A stretch of DNA of 64,000 nucleotides from Acanthosepion pharaonis (GCA_903632075.3 CAHIKZ030001195.1:238501-302500); one strand, 5' to 3'. Positions 11,034 through 22,945 are shown, counted from the first letter of the stretch. The notes: generated from the letters alone by a model not told the origin. Made by a program: numbers and translations.

Positions 11034-12650
11034 TTTAATTTATGTTGAACTCAAGTTTGGTAAAAGATTACATTTTGTTAATGAGTTCTGATTTGAAAGG
11101 ATGTTTGTTAGAATCTGTTATTGAAGATTCTGTAAGTTAATTGCAAAAGAAAAAATTGCATTTAAGAATTTACTGTACATGTAAGTAGTTTGTAAAGCTG
11201 AATGCAATTTTATGATCAAAGAAATTATCTATCTTTGATTGTTTTGTATAATACAATGTTCTCAAATGTTGAGAAATAAAATTGATTTGTTAGCAGGAAT
11301 TTGTTTAAGTTCTGTGTAAGGAATTTGGTGAGTGAATGGGAATAGAGTTCACTGGTGAGTTTTGGTGAGTGAGTGTGAATATCATTAAGTTTGTATAATG
11401 TTCGTATGGAGGAAAAACTTACGATTGTGTGATGTGAAGTTTAGTCGCAATTCGTTTGATGTCACAATACTCACTGGAGAGTGTGAATGAGTTTCTGTTT
11501 TTATTTGCTTCGGGTGTCTCATTGAGACTTGGCGTAAACTTGGATTTCATTCACGAGCTGTAAAAATTAGTTAAGCATGGGTGGATAGTCATGCCTACTT
11601 GTATATTTATTAACCAATGAGGGCTCGATATTTTTTTGAAAGTGTATGAAGTTGAAAGTGTTCTGTGATCCACTTTTTGCACAGATTTGACCAAAGGTAT
11701 TGGAATAATGTAGAATTTGGGTTCTACAAACTGTTAGTGAAAAAATAAATAAATAAGTGAACCAATTTTTTTTTTATCTTATCATAGGCCTAGCTTTAAT
11801 ACAGATATAAAATCGTTACTTATTATAAAATAGATAAATAAATTGAAATAATTCCAATGCTTTAAGGATATCACATACATTCCATTTTTTTCCGGAAATA
11901 TCGAACGGAAATTTAATAGAAAATTGAAAATTTATATATTTTTTAAGTGCATAAACTTTATTTAAAGTCCAAAAATGGGCATTTTTTCAGTTTACAAGTT
12001 TTCACGGTAGTAAAACAATGCAATTTTTTTTGTTTATAGTTGAAGTTTTATTAAGCAAGAAAGTATGATAAAATTGAATGAATTAAAAACTAAGAACTAA
12101 AAGTATAACATTTATTTCAGTTTTTAAAAGTGAAGTTAATTTTATCGGACTTTTAATTCTTAATCTAATAACTTCAACTACGTAAAACAAAATAATTTTA
12201 AAAGACATTGCATTTTTTTACATTGTTAAAGAAAAAAACCGTGTTTCTGATAACGTGGCATTTAATTTATGACTACTCACTTGTAAGAATTGAAATAAAT
12301 ATTTTAAAAAACTGATAAATTATGAATTCAAAGAACAATATGTTTTTTTGTTTTTTTAATTAAAGCAAAAACAAAAGCAAGTTATTTTTCTTTTAATATC
12401 GTAAAAAGTTTTTAAATTTTTCCCGATTTAGAAAAAAGAAGTAACGTCTTCGTTTTTTACATATGCCCAGTTTTATTTTTTAATAACTAAATAAATAATT
12501 ACAATTGTCCCTTTATTTCATACTTTATCAGCGAGGAATTACAAATAGAACGTTAACAGAAACACGGAAAAAACCTAGCATCATACGGGCATTAGATTCT
12601 GAGAAATGGATAAAATATTAAAAATTGTATAGAAATAATTTCGTCGTTGA

Positions 12651-12652
<2 letters not shown>
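11034..12652. other. AT-rich right part of the hAT element
   Basis: No coding sequence is recognised. An AATAAA-type signal lies near 11274, and an aataaataaataag stretch near 11741-11755. If the upstream ORF is transcribed, these could be its 3' end. The remainder to 12650 is low-complexity A/T-rich sequence. Confidence 0.4.

Positions 12653-12691
<39 letters not shown>
12653..12691. repeat. (AT)n microsatellite
   Basis: About nineteen uninterrupted TA dinucleotides, just inside the right end of the hAT element. Confidence 0.95.
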
Positions 12692-12695
<4 letters not shown>

Positions 12696-13009
12696 TTAAG
12701 GGTTCACTGTAATATTGTGTTCTTTCTTGCGAGGGGCGGTAATTTTTAAGGGCCGCCCCGGGCGGCAAAAACACTAGCTACGCCGCTGCTACAAGAAAGT
12801 AATTGCACATTTGTTTAAATCCACTCTTAATAACCTTAAAATACTTATTATTCTTGTAATAAGCTTGATATTTTCTCACGCCTTAATATAATCAAATCGT
12901 AATCAGAAATGAAGTTATTTTCATTTTAAAAAATCAAATGTAAAAAAGGTCGTTTTGTTATCACTGTTCAAATGCTTTTCCAATTAACTTTACAATTATT
13001 ATTATTATT

Positions 13010-14583
13010 TTTATTTTCTTTGATTTCTGGCGTTTACATATTTCTTTCCGGGTCCCGCCCAGGGACCTAAGGTTAGAGATGGCATCATGACACTTTCCAC
13101 TGACAAAAAAAAAAAAAAATTACATAGATAAAGCCCTTCGTAAAGTGTGGGCTGTACTTGTCAGAACAATTTTTGTATCTCCTTGAGGCATGGATTTCCA
13201 GGAATCCCTTCAATTAGTCTACTGCAATCTTTTCCAACCAGTCCTAGGGCTCCAACTACAACAGGGATTGTTGATGTTCCCATATGCCACATTTTCGAGA
13301 TTTCTATTTCAAGGTCCTTGTGTTTTGACAACTTTTTGAATATCTTCAAAGATACATTGCAGTCAGCAGGGAATGCCATATCAATAAAGAGGCACCGTTT
13401 TTGTTTGTGGTCTTTAATAACAATATCTGGGCGGTTGGCTTTGACTGTTCTGTCAGTGTGTATTGTGTAGTCCCATAGAATTGTAACAGGTCCTATCTCC
13501 GTAGCCGGGTCTGGGTGGTGTTCATGCCAGTTTCTTTCAGTTTCCTTCCCGTAGAAGTTGCAGATTTTCCAGTGCAGATATTGGCCCACTCTGTCATGCC
13601 GGGTTTTATATTCAGTGGGTGCCAACATCGTGCAACCTGATACAAGATGATCAATCGTTTCTGGATATTTATCACAGAATCTGCATTTGGGGCTGACACA
13701 ATATTTTAGTATATGTGCTTGATAATTCCTAGTTAGCAAGCATTGGTCCTGTGCAGCTAGGATAAAACCTTCAATTTCCGCTTTCAACCCTGCACTACGT
13801 AGCCACTGATGGGTACGGATTTTGTCTACGTCAGCTTGTTTGGTACGGGCAGAGTATTGGCCATGAAGCGGTTTATCCTGCCATCGCTTCTGTATCTGGT
13901 CGGTTGCATTCGTCTTTGCTGTCTTCTTTAAGTAGTTTGCAGTTTCAGCCGGTGTATTGTGCTGTAGTTGCATCTCTACGTCCATTTGGAATTCCATTTT
14001 GAATTTGTTGGCTTCTTCTATTACGGAGTAAAGACGCTTACTACTTTCATGTTCCTTGACGCATACCATCATCCAGTCTTCTGTAGTTTCCAAATATCTT
14101 TGGAGGCCAATTGTTGTAGTTTGGTAGGACAGTTCTTGTTGAACTAATCCTCTGCCTCCTTCGGATCTGGCTACATACAGACGATTAACATCAACTTTGG
14201 GATGATGCATGCGGTGGCAAGTGAGAAGCTTTCTCGTTTTGGCGTCCATTCGCTTAATTTCAGCTATAGTCCAGTTAAGGACATTAAAGCTGTATTGCAC
14301 CACAGGGAGAGCCAATGTGTTTATGGGTGATATTCTGTTTTTTTAGTTTAGCTCAGTATTTAGTACCAGACGTACACGCCTGTAGTACTCTTTTCTTATT
14401 TTTTTCCTTCATTTGGGGGTATTGTATGCCATCTCCTTCACTAATTCCTAGGTACTTATAAGCTTCATCATGCTCCAGTTCCCTAATCTTTGTGATAAAA
14501 TCTAAATCTATTAAGGGTGTTTCTGTAATTCTACCTTTCTTGGATGTTACTTTTGCACATTTATCTAATCCGAAGTCCATAAT
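13010..14583 (-). mobile_element. R4/Dong-like LINE, subfamily A, 5'-truncated
   Basis: Reading the minus strand, sequence begins inside the RT after the YMDD box (MDFGLDKCAKV at 14580). It continues through the C-terminal domain and a 3' UTR closely matching the plus-strand copy at 23613-28031, including an A-run and a ggtccctgggcgggacccgg palindrome. It ends in (AAT)n (plus-strand ATT repeats at 12995-13009). The two copies look nearly identical over the shared 1.5 kb, so both belong to a recently active subfamily. One frameshift lies near 14390. The 5' break at 14583 abuts tttattattaaaat, again TAA-rich. Confidence 0.85.
13161..14315 (-). CDS. R4/Dong-like LINE ORF C-terminal half with restriction-like endonuclease, open for 384 codons
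   Basis: The longest intact frame in the window. In R2/R4-type LINEs this region cuts the DNA target and primes reverse transcription. Near the N-terminus is the RT thumb-like region (VQYSFNVLNWTIAEIKRMDAKTRKL, about residues 6-30). A CCHC motif uses C211, C214, H223 and C228 (CRFCDKYPETIDHLVSGC). The endonuclease core has P296-D297 and D312 (RPDIVIKD...FIDMAFP), the PD-x(n)-D signature of restriction-like enzymes. The natural C-terminus is CLKEIQKLF. The upstream RT catalytic half is lost by 5' truncation, and a frameshift separates a further 75 codons upstream (14353-14580). It is therefore an intact-looking but incomplete protein with no promoter of its own. Confidence 0.75.
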   Translation of the reverse strand: MALPVVQYSFNVLNWTIAEIKRMDAKTRKLLTCHRMHHPKVDVNRLYVARSEGGRGLVQQELSYQTTTIGLQRYLETTEDWMMVCVKEHESSKRLYSVIEEANKFKMEFQMDVEMQLQHNTPAETANYLKKTAKTNATDQIQKRWQDKPLHGQYSARTKQADVDKIRTHQWLRSAGLKAEIEGFILAAQDQCLLTRNYQAHILKYCVSPKCRFCDKYPETIDHLVSGCTMLAPTEYKTRHDRVGQYLHWKICNFYGKETERNWHEHHPDPATEIGPVTILWDYTIHTDRTVKANRPDIVIKDHKQKRCLFIDMAFPADCNVSLKIFKKLSKHKDLEIEISKMWHMGTSTIPVVVGALGLVGKDCSRLIEGIPGNPCLKEIQKLF

Positions 14584-14599
14584 TTTTATTATTAAAATA

Positions 14600-15530
14600 A
14601 AACATTAAAAAACAAAATCATGAAATATAGCCATAACAACACACCACCATCTGCCTTAGGTCTTCTTGGTAGGTAGTGGAACCATAGCAGAAATAATAAT
14701 ATTAATAATATCGATAGTTTCTCAAATTCCTTGGTTATGTTACACTTCGTTAGGCAAGCCATATCAATTAGTAGGCAAGTTTTTTTTTCGGTTTTTGACA
14801 ATTATGTCCGGCCTATTTGCTCCAATCTTCCTGTCTGTAAAGACGGTTTAATCCCATAGAATTGCGATATCTTCTATTTCTGTAACCGGTGCTGGTTGAT
14901 GTTAACCTCTTTTCCAAATCGTTTGCGTATTGTCCAGTGTAAATATTGGCCCACTCTATCGTTTTTTATATTCATTTGGTGCAAATACAGAACATCCTGA
15001 GATTAGATGGTCTATAGTTTCCTGATATTTGTCACAGCAATTTGGGATCCGCACTGTTATGCATGATATTTGCCTGAAGGTTCCTAGTGAAAAGACTGGT
15101 TTTGCGTTGCAAGAATAAAGACCTCCATTTCAGCCAAGATGCTCGCAACCATCGATGTGTGTTTTATCAACATCGGCTTTATTAGCACGTTCTGGATATT
15201 AGCCATGCAGAGGTTTGTCTTGCCAGCGTTGTTTCATCTGTTCAAGAGCTATATTCTTGGCTTCCTTTCTTCATAATTTTTGCCGCAACAATTGGTTCTT
15301 GGATTCTGTTTTGGTTTTTTACAGAATCTACTAAATGTAAATGTCTTTTGTATTTACAAACTTCTTTCATGATTGAATATTTTTTCTTTCTGTTTTTTGT
15401 GTTGTTTAACTAATGAGTGATGTTTTTCCTGGAGTTTGTGGAACGCTTCATAGAATGCAGTCATAATTAGTTCGTACTCCATTTTACTTTTTCTTCCTTA
15501 AGATGAATGGTTGAGGATATTGTTGGGGAA
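14600..15530 (-). mobile_element. R4/Dong-like LINE, divergent subfamily C, internally deleted
   Basis: Minus-strand translation shows an endonuclease segment (ANRPDIIVKN then CLLIDMACL, a PD...D motif near 14780-14815). Upstream of it is a zinc-knuckle-like stretch (CDKYQETIDHLISGC near 15000-15045) and HGSYPERANKADVDKTHI-like sequence near 15190. Near 15495-15430 there is a VKWSTNELI-like segment matching the Myb-like N-terminal motif (KRTKWSREEY) of the full-length copy at 23613. The RT is absent between these parts, so the copy has a large internal deletion plus frameshifts. TAA-type repeats (aataataatattaataata) lie near its downstream end at 14693-14711. Boundaries are approximate. Confidence 0.6.
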
Positions 15531-16298
15531 TTCGCAGAGCCATTATTAGGATTATCCCGGTGGTGAGGATCTGAAGATTCATTATTTGTGTAGAAGTTTG
15601 TTCCTATGGCAGATTTTTCGACCTCAGGTAAGTTCCCTCCCGTGGGACAGGCTCCTTCTTTACTGGAAGAGCCATACTGGATATTTTGGTTTGACTTTTA
15701 GTTTTCATATTGTTCATACGAGTGACGGACAGGTCCAAAAGTCTACCCAAAGTTGCCCGGCACATTGAGTAATGGTCTTTTACAAACAGGGTTCCGCAAA
15801 CTGTAGGGGATCATTCGCAACCTGTAAGAGATCGTTCGCGACCTCATAACGCAGCAGCCATTCACTCCTCGGCACAATTAACACCTTGAATTGCGGGTTA
15901 TTGTTCGGAATTTTCTTTCTCCTAGATGGGTTGACAAGAGACAGAGACGCGATTGGAATTCAAAAAGGAAGACGTTGGAAAAATACATTGTAAAAAGAAG
16001 CTATTCAACGAAAGAAAATATTATACTAGAGTATTATGTTGAAATACTACATTACATATTTATAATTATGGAAAAAATAGATGGTTATTTTTATTTATTT
16101 ATTTATTTAGTGTTGTTGCTACTGTTCCAGTTAATCAAATTAGTTGTGGATTGATTAAAAAATATTATTTTTGTTGCTACCATCACTAATACTTTTAACA
16201 AAATTAATTCTCAAAAAAATTTAATGGAAAAAGAAAAATATTCGGTTAATAAAGTTTAGAATTTATACGAAGGATAACGTATCACTGCTGTGAAATTA
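15531..16298. other. Unannotated stretch
   Basis: Nothing firmly recognised. 15540-15890 may be leftover 5' sequence of the adjacent minus-strand LINE. 15780-15850 contains two short related phrases (caaactgtaggggatcattcg and caacctgtaagagatcgttcg). 15900-16298 is AT-rich. Confidence 0.4.
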
Positions 16299-16320
16299 AA
16301 ATAATAATAATAATAATAAT
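16299..16320. repeat. (AAT)n microsatellite
   Basis: About seven TAA/AAT units. It is noted because R4/Dong-like LINEs in this window cluster next to such repeats. Confidence 0.9.
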
Positions 16321-16756
16321 GTTTACTATTTTTTCAGATAATAGGATTAAGTGAATCAGAGATGTTTCACGGAAACAGGAATGTTTCACTTTTCCAATTT
16401 GCACGGATACAAATTGGAAAAATAAATAATATTTTATTGATTAATTTAAAGAATGCAGTGATGTTATTTATCGGAGTATATTTTTAAAAAATACAAGATC
16501 ATTGATAACTTATTTGCTTGCATAAAATTATATATATACAAACTTTATTCACTCTTTCATTCATTTGTTCGTCCCTCTGTATATTCAGTTATTTGTTCAC
16601 GGAACTCGTCGAAAATACTTACCATTATCTAAAACTAATATCGTATTCTTGCTAAGAAAAAATATCGTAGTTTTTTGAGAAAAAAATTTTCTTTAGAAAT
16701 ATCTACAACTAATATCGTAGTATTTTTAAAGAATATATGAATAATACAGATAAGAA

Positions 16757-17985
16757 AATTATTATTATTATTATTTGTGTATGTTATATTTCCTGCTTTG
16801 TATCCTGTAGAGCCGGGTTCAAACTATGGTCTTTAGTCCCTACAGGAGAATTGTCATTTAATTGATAGCACTTTTCATAGTATATGGGATGTTTCTAGTA
16901 GTGCGAATTTCTGGGCAACATGTATATTGAGGTTACCTGGGACACTTTTAGTAAAATTGTCCATTCCTTTTCTCACGAGGCCCAGAGCTCCCATTACTAT
17001 TGGTACAGTATCAGTGTTCATTCCCCACTTTCTGTTAATCTTGTATTTGGACAATTTCTCGATAATTTTTATGGAGGTGTTTCTCACAGACGGTACTGCT
17101 ATGTCAGTAATCATACACTTCCTGAATTTCTTGTCTTTTATGATAATATCAGGTTTGTTGTCTTTTATTTCCATGTCAGTTTGAATTGGAATGTCCCAGA
17201 GGATAGTTACATCGTTATTTTGGGGTCACTGTGTCTGGTTGGTGCTCATACCATCTCTCAGTGGTTTCGATGTTATACTTCTTGCATATCTTCCAGGGCA
17301 CATATGTCGCTACCTTGTTATGTCTGTGGGTATAATCATTTTTTGATAGTTCCGGACATCCTGAGATAATATGGTCAACAGTTTCATCATATTTTCCGCA
17401 TATCCTGCATTTTGGGTTAGTTCAATCTTTGATTATGTGACAGTGATAGGATCAGGTTGCGAGGCTTTGGCCCTGTGTTGCAATAATTAGGCCTTCTGTT
17501 TCAGCTTTCAACCAGTTGATCCTTAGCCACTGATGTGTTTTCTGTTGGTTCACATCTCCTGCTTTCGTTTTGTTTTAGGTATTTGCCATACAACGCCTTG
17601 TCCTCCCAGCTTTTTTATTTATTTATTTTTATTTTTTTTTTTTTTGTAATTTCATTTGGCCAAGTTGTTTTGCTTTCTGTTTTACTTGTTTGGCGTAGAT
17701 GGCATTCGCTTCGTCTTTTATTGGCAAGATTTCAGTTATATTAAGCTGTTTCTTGAAGAATGCAGCTTCTTTGTTGATGGAATAGATTTGGTGTTTTACT
17801 ATTTGTAGGAGAGGGCCATTGGTTTTTGTGAGGTATACTTCCATTCCGATTGTTGTAGTTTTTAGAGTTAGTTCAATTTGGGTCAAACATCGGCCTCCTA
17901 AAACTCTTGTTACGCACAGCCTATCAACATCTCATTTCGTGTGGTGCATCCTCATTTGGGTAAGTATTTTTTCTAGTTTATTATT
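16757..17985 (-). mobile_element. R4/Dong-like LINE, subfamily B, 5'-truncated copy
   Basis: Minus-strand translation from 17960 to 16875 follows the C-terminal part of the ORF: TQIELTLKTTTIGMEVYL near 17885, a zinc-knuckle region (C-x2-C...DETVDHIISGCPELSKNDYTHRH-like) near 17310-17410, and NKPDIIIKDKKFRKCMITDIAVP at about 17100-17165 with the PD...D endonuclease signature. The end reads GALGLVRKGMDNF near 16960-17000. The 3' UTR runs to (AAT)n (plus-strand ATT repeats, 16758-16775). The 5' break abuts another TAA repeat (17973-17985). An A-run on the minus strand (17632-17645) and several frameshifts disrupt it. Subfamily B clearly diverges from A in sequence but keeps the same architecture. 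Confidence 0.8.
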
Positions 17986-18270
17986 ATTATGAGCTTATAT
18001 CTTTCTTATGACTCGCAATCTTTATGCAGCTGAAATTTCAAAATAAATATGAGTAAAACTCACACCACTAAATAAGTTATTGCAAATAATATTTCTAATA
18101 GCTTCAAATATATTAATAACGTATATAATTATGATATAAAAATAAATATATCATGAAAACAACATCAGTTCCTAAGTACCAGTTTTATCATGAAAACATT
18201 AACTTGCATAATAAAATTTGATATAGTGTACATATCAAGAAACGGAACTCGACAAATAACTTGAAATAAT

Positions 18271-18965
18271 ATACACTCACTGATCACTTAATTAAGTAAA
18301 TGTGAATAGATGCTAAAATATCTAATCAACCAATGACATTGCAGCAATTTAATGGATATAGGTATTTAAACACGGTCATGGTAGTCTGCTGAATTTCATT
18401 TCATGTATGAAAAGGAAGCTAAAGTTAAGTGACTTTGAATGTGGAATGGTACATGTCTGATAATTTAAAAAACTGCTGACCTAAAATCAGAAGATTTTCA
18501 CACACAACAATATCTAGGGTTTACAGAGAATAATCAGAAAAAGAAAAAATCCATTGTTCGGAAATTCTGTAGGCAGAATCTTTTTGTTGATAAAAGCAAT
18601 TGGATGAGAATAGCCCGAATGCTTCAAGCTGAAAGAAAAGCAACACTATTTCAAATATAGCCACTTTTTACAACGGAAGTATACAGAAGAGCATCTCCGA
18701 ATGCACAACACGTTCAGATGAGCTATAGCGGAAGAAGAAAACACTGAGTACCATTCCTGTAAGATAAAAATAAGAAATTCAGGCTACAATCTGCTAAGGA
18801 TAACAAAACATTACCTTATTACTCTGATGTTTCTCGATTTCTACTGGAACATTCAGATGTTAGGACCAGAATTTGGCGTAAACTACATAAAAGTATGGAT
18901 CCATCTTGTCTTGTGTCAACGGTTCAGTGGTGGTGGGTAATATTGAGTAATATGCAAATGAAAAA
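18271..18965 (+). mobile_element. Tc1-type transposon relic (N-terminal and central transposase)
   Basis: The start, cactcactgatcacttaatt, resembles the terminus of a widespread animal Tc1 family. The broken translation then tracks a Tc1 transposase: KRKLKLSDFECGMV near 18409, SRVYRE.SEKEK near 18514-18545 (helix-turn-helix region), RMRIARMLQAERKAT near 18604-18648, SDVSRFLLEHSDVRTRIWRK near 18825-18875, and SMDPSCLVSTVQWWW near 18895-18938. The catalytic segment QDNAPxH and the C-terminus are absent, so the 3' half is lost. Many stops show it is an old, dead copy. Confidence 0.7.
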
Positions 18966-21344
18966 TTGTTACACGCCTTCACATGTCAGGAAGTGGAAAA
19001 AATCTTATTGATTTCTATGAAGCCATTAATAATACAAACATAATAAGTACGAACGAACAATTATTCCATAGATGATTTAGACTATTATCCTCGCTGATGA
19101 TGTATTAAACATTAAGTTTTGACCGATGCATTCTCTGGCTTTCTTCGAACGTATGTTGCAACCGATAAGCCTTTTTTAATTTGATCTATTTTAGAAAAAT
19201 TGTGTAAATTACTATCACTAAGAGTTTGATTTTTAAAAATAGTGTACGAGATTCAAAGATTACCTGATGCAACTTGATGAAGACCGGAGAATACATCGAC
19301 CAAAAGATTGCGACGAAAACAATAAACATAAGGATTATAGATTGAATAATTCGCTGAATAATAACAATGTTCGCATCAGAATTTCAGATAACATTTATGA
19401 AATGAACACATTTAATATAATTATAATATCCCATCGGTTTCATTAAATAAAAAGTTTACATATATTATCAAGAGAAAGAATACTGACGGTTTCCTAAAAT
19501 TCAATGCAGAAATGTCTATGAGTTTTAGCCACAACATTTCTTGATATGCACCTATCGTATTATTTAGATTTCCATTTTACTAGATAAACTTTTACATTTA
19601 GATATTCTGAGATTCAATATGTTTATTGGATATTCTTACTTGAATATGTAGAAGATTAGAATCAGAATTTTTCATGGACACTTTTTGATTTAGTGTCTGT
19701 ATTCATTTTTTGTTTATGATTAAGAAAGATTTTTACAAATTCAAAAACGCATATGCAAATAAACCGTCTCTGGAAGATTATTTAATTAATTCACTTAATT
19801 TCTGCAAACGATAATGAATTAAATTAGCAAATATTAATTCATACAGAAACACACATGTACACACGTGGATATGAATTGAATCTACAAAGAAATGATAAAA
19901 ATAAAGAAACATCTCTAGTTATAAAGGAGCGTTTTCTCCAATTATTTAAACTATGAAAACTATTATGCAAATTAAAATTTAGTAGGCTTAAAACAACTTT
20001 TAACATTTGTAGTCTTTCAAACATCGAGATTATCAGATTAATATATATTAGGGGATATAAGTTTCACTTTAGTGAAAATATTTTTAAGCGAATATTCTTC
20101 TGTATTTTCCTGCATTTTCTTTATTTAACAATCTTGATAAATCTCGAGGTATTCAGTTAGTTAAATGATGAAATTATCTTAATTATAAGAGTTGTTTTTT
20201 GGACACACCATTCATATATTTACGAACAAGAAGTTTACCGTTGATTTAGATAGACATTTATTTATACATTTGGACTGACCAATTACATTCGAAATGTGAA
20301 TTGCTGAGTTTTAGGTGTCCGAGGTATTGTAAAGTGAATACGCGCTTATTTCTGTTGTAAAGTAATTGTTAATGGATGTGTTTTCATTAAATATCAAATC
20401 TAAGTAAAATAATATTGACTATTGGCTTTTCGCATGTTTCTGTATATTCAAAAACATTTTACCGTACTGAAACGAACAAAACTATTTATAAACAGACATC
20501 GATATGCGCATATATAAATATGTACATGTTATTAAGTGGAAAAAATTCCAAACAAATGTATTATACAAATACAGCACGAAAAGTTACTATTTTTCTATAT
20601 AAATTAATCAATTTATATATCATGGAACTCAAATCGATACGGCTACCCGATTCAAAATCATTTTTGGACGGGTTCAGTTTTGATGGCTGAAAAACATTTG
20701 TTACGGTCATTAATTATTCACATAAAATGATGGTAATAGATTTGCGCGTCCATACAAATTTAGCTAGAGGCATACATTCATGCTGGAGTATGTGGAGTAG
20801 TAAGATGAATAGATCAAAATACAAAAACATTTTTGTAGATTTAGAACGCTGTAGGTGGAAATCTTTGTTTTATATGAAATCAGAATACAACCGAATTTAA
20901 CCTGCAGATGGTTTATTATATGCACATGTGTTTGCATATATATTTATTGAAACATTTTTTAAAGTGGGTTTTGCTTTAATCCCTGAAATTGATATGGCTA
21001 ATAAATTGAACATTAATAATATATATTTTCAGTTCAAACAGTTGGCAGAAATAGGAGGTTACTTTTACTCACCATTGTTATTAATAAGAATTGCATGCTT
21101 TATGCCTAACGTCAATACTTCATTAAAAGAAAGACTGTATATTGCTATTTGCTAAGATCTTCGTTAAAACAATATGAAAATGAAATGCTCCCTTTTCTTT
21201 TAAATTGCTCTATTCTTCTGAGACTTTAAAATGGGTCAACTAAAGATTAATCAACTGCAATTTTGATCTAATCAGGATAGCAACTTGAACAGACAAGAAT
21301 TTTCGTATAATACTCATGTTGTCAATAGATTCCCGAATTGTTAT
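18966..21344. other. Unannotated AT-rich intergenic DNA
   Basis: I see no recognisable gene, element or tandem array. Short open frames at 20415-20690 and 20928-21155 have no motif and AT-driven composition, and I treat them as chance. Confidence 0.5.
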
Positions 21345-22503
21345 TGTCGCGGTCGCCGATTAGCCACTCCTTCGAAAGCCGACCTTGACCTTCACAACGC
21401 CTGATCTCGCAGATTTAGGTCAAGCAACATGCGAGAAACCGGACGACTAGTCCAACATCGTTGATGCCAAACCATACCTCGTGAGCATCTGACTATTCAG
21501 CGCCCTTTCAAACATCGGCAACCATTGATATTAATATCTACGGTTTTCTACTCACTGTTCCAATGTGGTTTCGTCAATGTCTTGGGATCAGCACTATGTG
21601 CTCTTGTGTCTGCTCGGCATTATGCGAATGGTAGTATGGACGACTAGACAGAAGGAGTTTCACGCAGGCGTGAAGTTTTCCTCCTTGCAACTAGTCTCTT
21701 TCTTTAGGCATCAGCTTAAGGTTAAGATCAGGGCGGAGAGGGTGCGTCTCTCTGCGTCGAAATTTGGCAAAAGGTGGGTGAAAGTTTCACGCTTGGTGCG
21801 AGTGAGAGGTGCTGACCTCGAGTGGTTGTTTGATGCAACTTAGGCAAGAGGATTTTGGGACTCGAACCGAAACATCAGTCAACCCAGCCTATTTAAGGTA
21901 AGATAGGACCTTTTTATCTTCAGTTTTGGCCTCCTCAGGGCTAAATATTTTCCTTTCAACATAGCTAGAGCATGCAAGTTCATAAGTCCCGCCTTTTTGT
22001 CCCCATTTGAGTTACTTGTTTCCACCCCACCCCACCTTTTAGGTGACAGATGTCTCTTTTCTCTGAATTTCTTTCAAACCAGTTAATCGAGATTTCTGCC
22101 ACATTTTGGGAAGGGTCCTACTACTAATATTGTTTTGTTTAGTTTCTATTACAAACACATTTTCATTGTATATAATCATTGGGTTTGTGATTTTGTCCCC
22201 ATCCCTCGATAATTGTGTAAATAAAATTTCATGTTAGGGCTTTCTCATAGAGAAAATGTGGTATTTTGGTGATTGTGGTGTGACAGCAAGGAGTAAAAGC
22301 GTTGTTATGGTGAAAGGAATATTGTAAGTACGAATGGGTCAAAGAATGAGACTAGTTAGTTTGAGATAGGACTAGAGAAGACCAGTCTTTTCCCCACCCC
22401 CTTTTTAGCCTTCGTGGCACATTTGTACCTTTTTGGTGAATAAATAATATGATCAAAGTGTAGTACGCTGCCTTTGTGAGTTTCCGAGTCGGCGTCTGTC
22501 GAA

Positions 22504-22640
22504 CTCTCTGCATTAGCAGAGAGGAACCCGGACGAAGCTTTGCCGAAGGGCAAGGTTTCGTTCGGGTAGGTAGACAGGGCCTGAATCCGTCTAGGCGGGT
22601 TCAAAAAGGCTATATTTTTTGGCCGAGCCTACGGGCTCGG
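22504..22640. repeat. Three consecutive hairpins within the LTR duplication
   Basis: Hairpin 1 has arms 22504-22511 and 22516-22523 (8 bp, perfect, loop atta). Hairpin 2 has arms 22527-22544 and 22549-22566, about 18 bp with three mismatches that would be G-U pairs in RNA. Hairpin 3 has arms 22623-22629 and 22634-22640 (7 bp). The cluster lies in the segment between the two gatcaaagtgtag repeats. It may be a structured RNA in an LTR transcript; the function is unknown. Confidence 0.6.
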
Positions 22641-22945
22641 GGATACCCACATTAAACCGGCCTTGTGCCACATTCTATCCTCGTGGGTGGATTGATAAAT
22701 ACTAAGCTGCTCGGCCCGGAGGCCTGGATCAAAGTGTAGTACGCTGCCTTTGTGAGCTTCCGGTGCTTTGTCGAGAGTGTTACTCTTCGGCGCGATCCCG
22801 TCTCCACGGTCGATCCGCCCTGGAAGACGTATCACCTCTCTGACCTGCTTCGCCAAGTGATACACTTTGGTGCGATCCCGTTTCCGCGGTCGATCCGCCC
22901 TGTGAAGTCTATCATTGTTCAGTCTTGGCCCTGTTTAGGGACATT

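Larger units (their letters stand above)
7055..12788. mobile_element. hAT-type DNA transposon with 8-bp TSD
   Basis: The left end begins CAGTGACGTAACTAG at 7055. The right end, read inward on the minus strand from 12788, begins CAGCGGCGTAGCTAG. The two agree at 12 of the first 15 bases, and both continue into a GC-rich gccgcccgggcggc-like subterminal motif. The flanks carry a perfect 8-bp direct repeat, CTACAAGA, at 7047-7054 and 12789-12796. An 8-bp TSD with CAG...CTG ends is characteristic of the hAT superfamily. No hAT transposase (BED finger, hAT C-terminal dimerisation domain) is visible, so it looks non-autonomous or gutted. The 5.7-kb span includes an RTE LINE (about 7270-10390) that may have inserted later. 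It also holds an unrecognised ORF and AT-rich filler. Confidence 0.8.
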
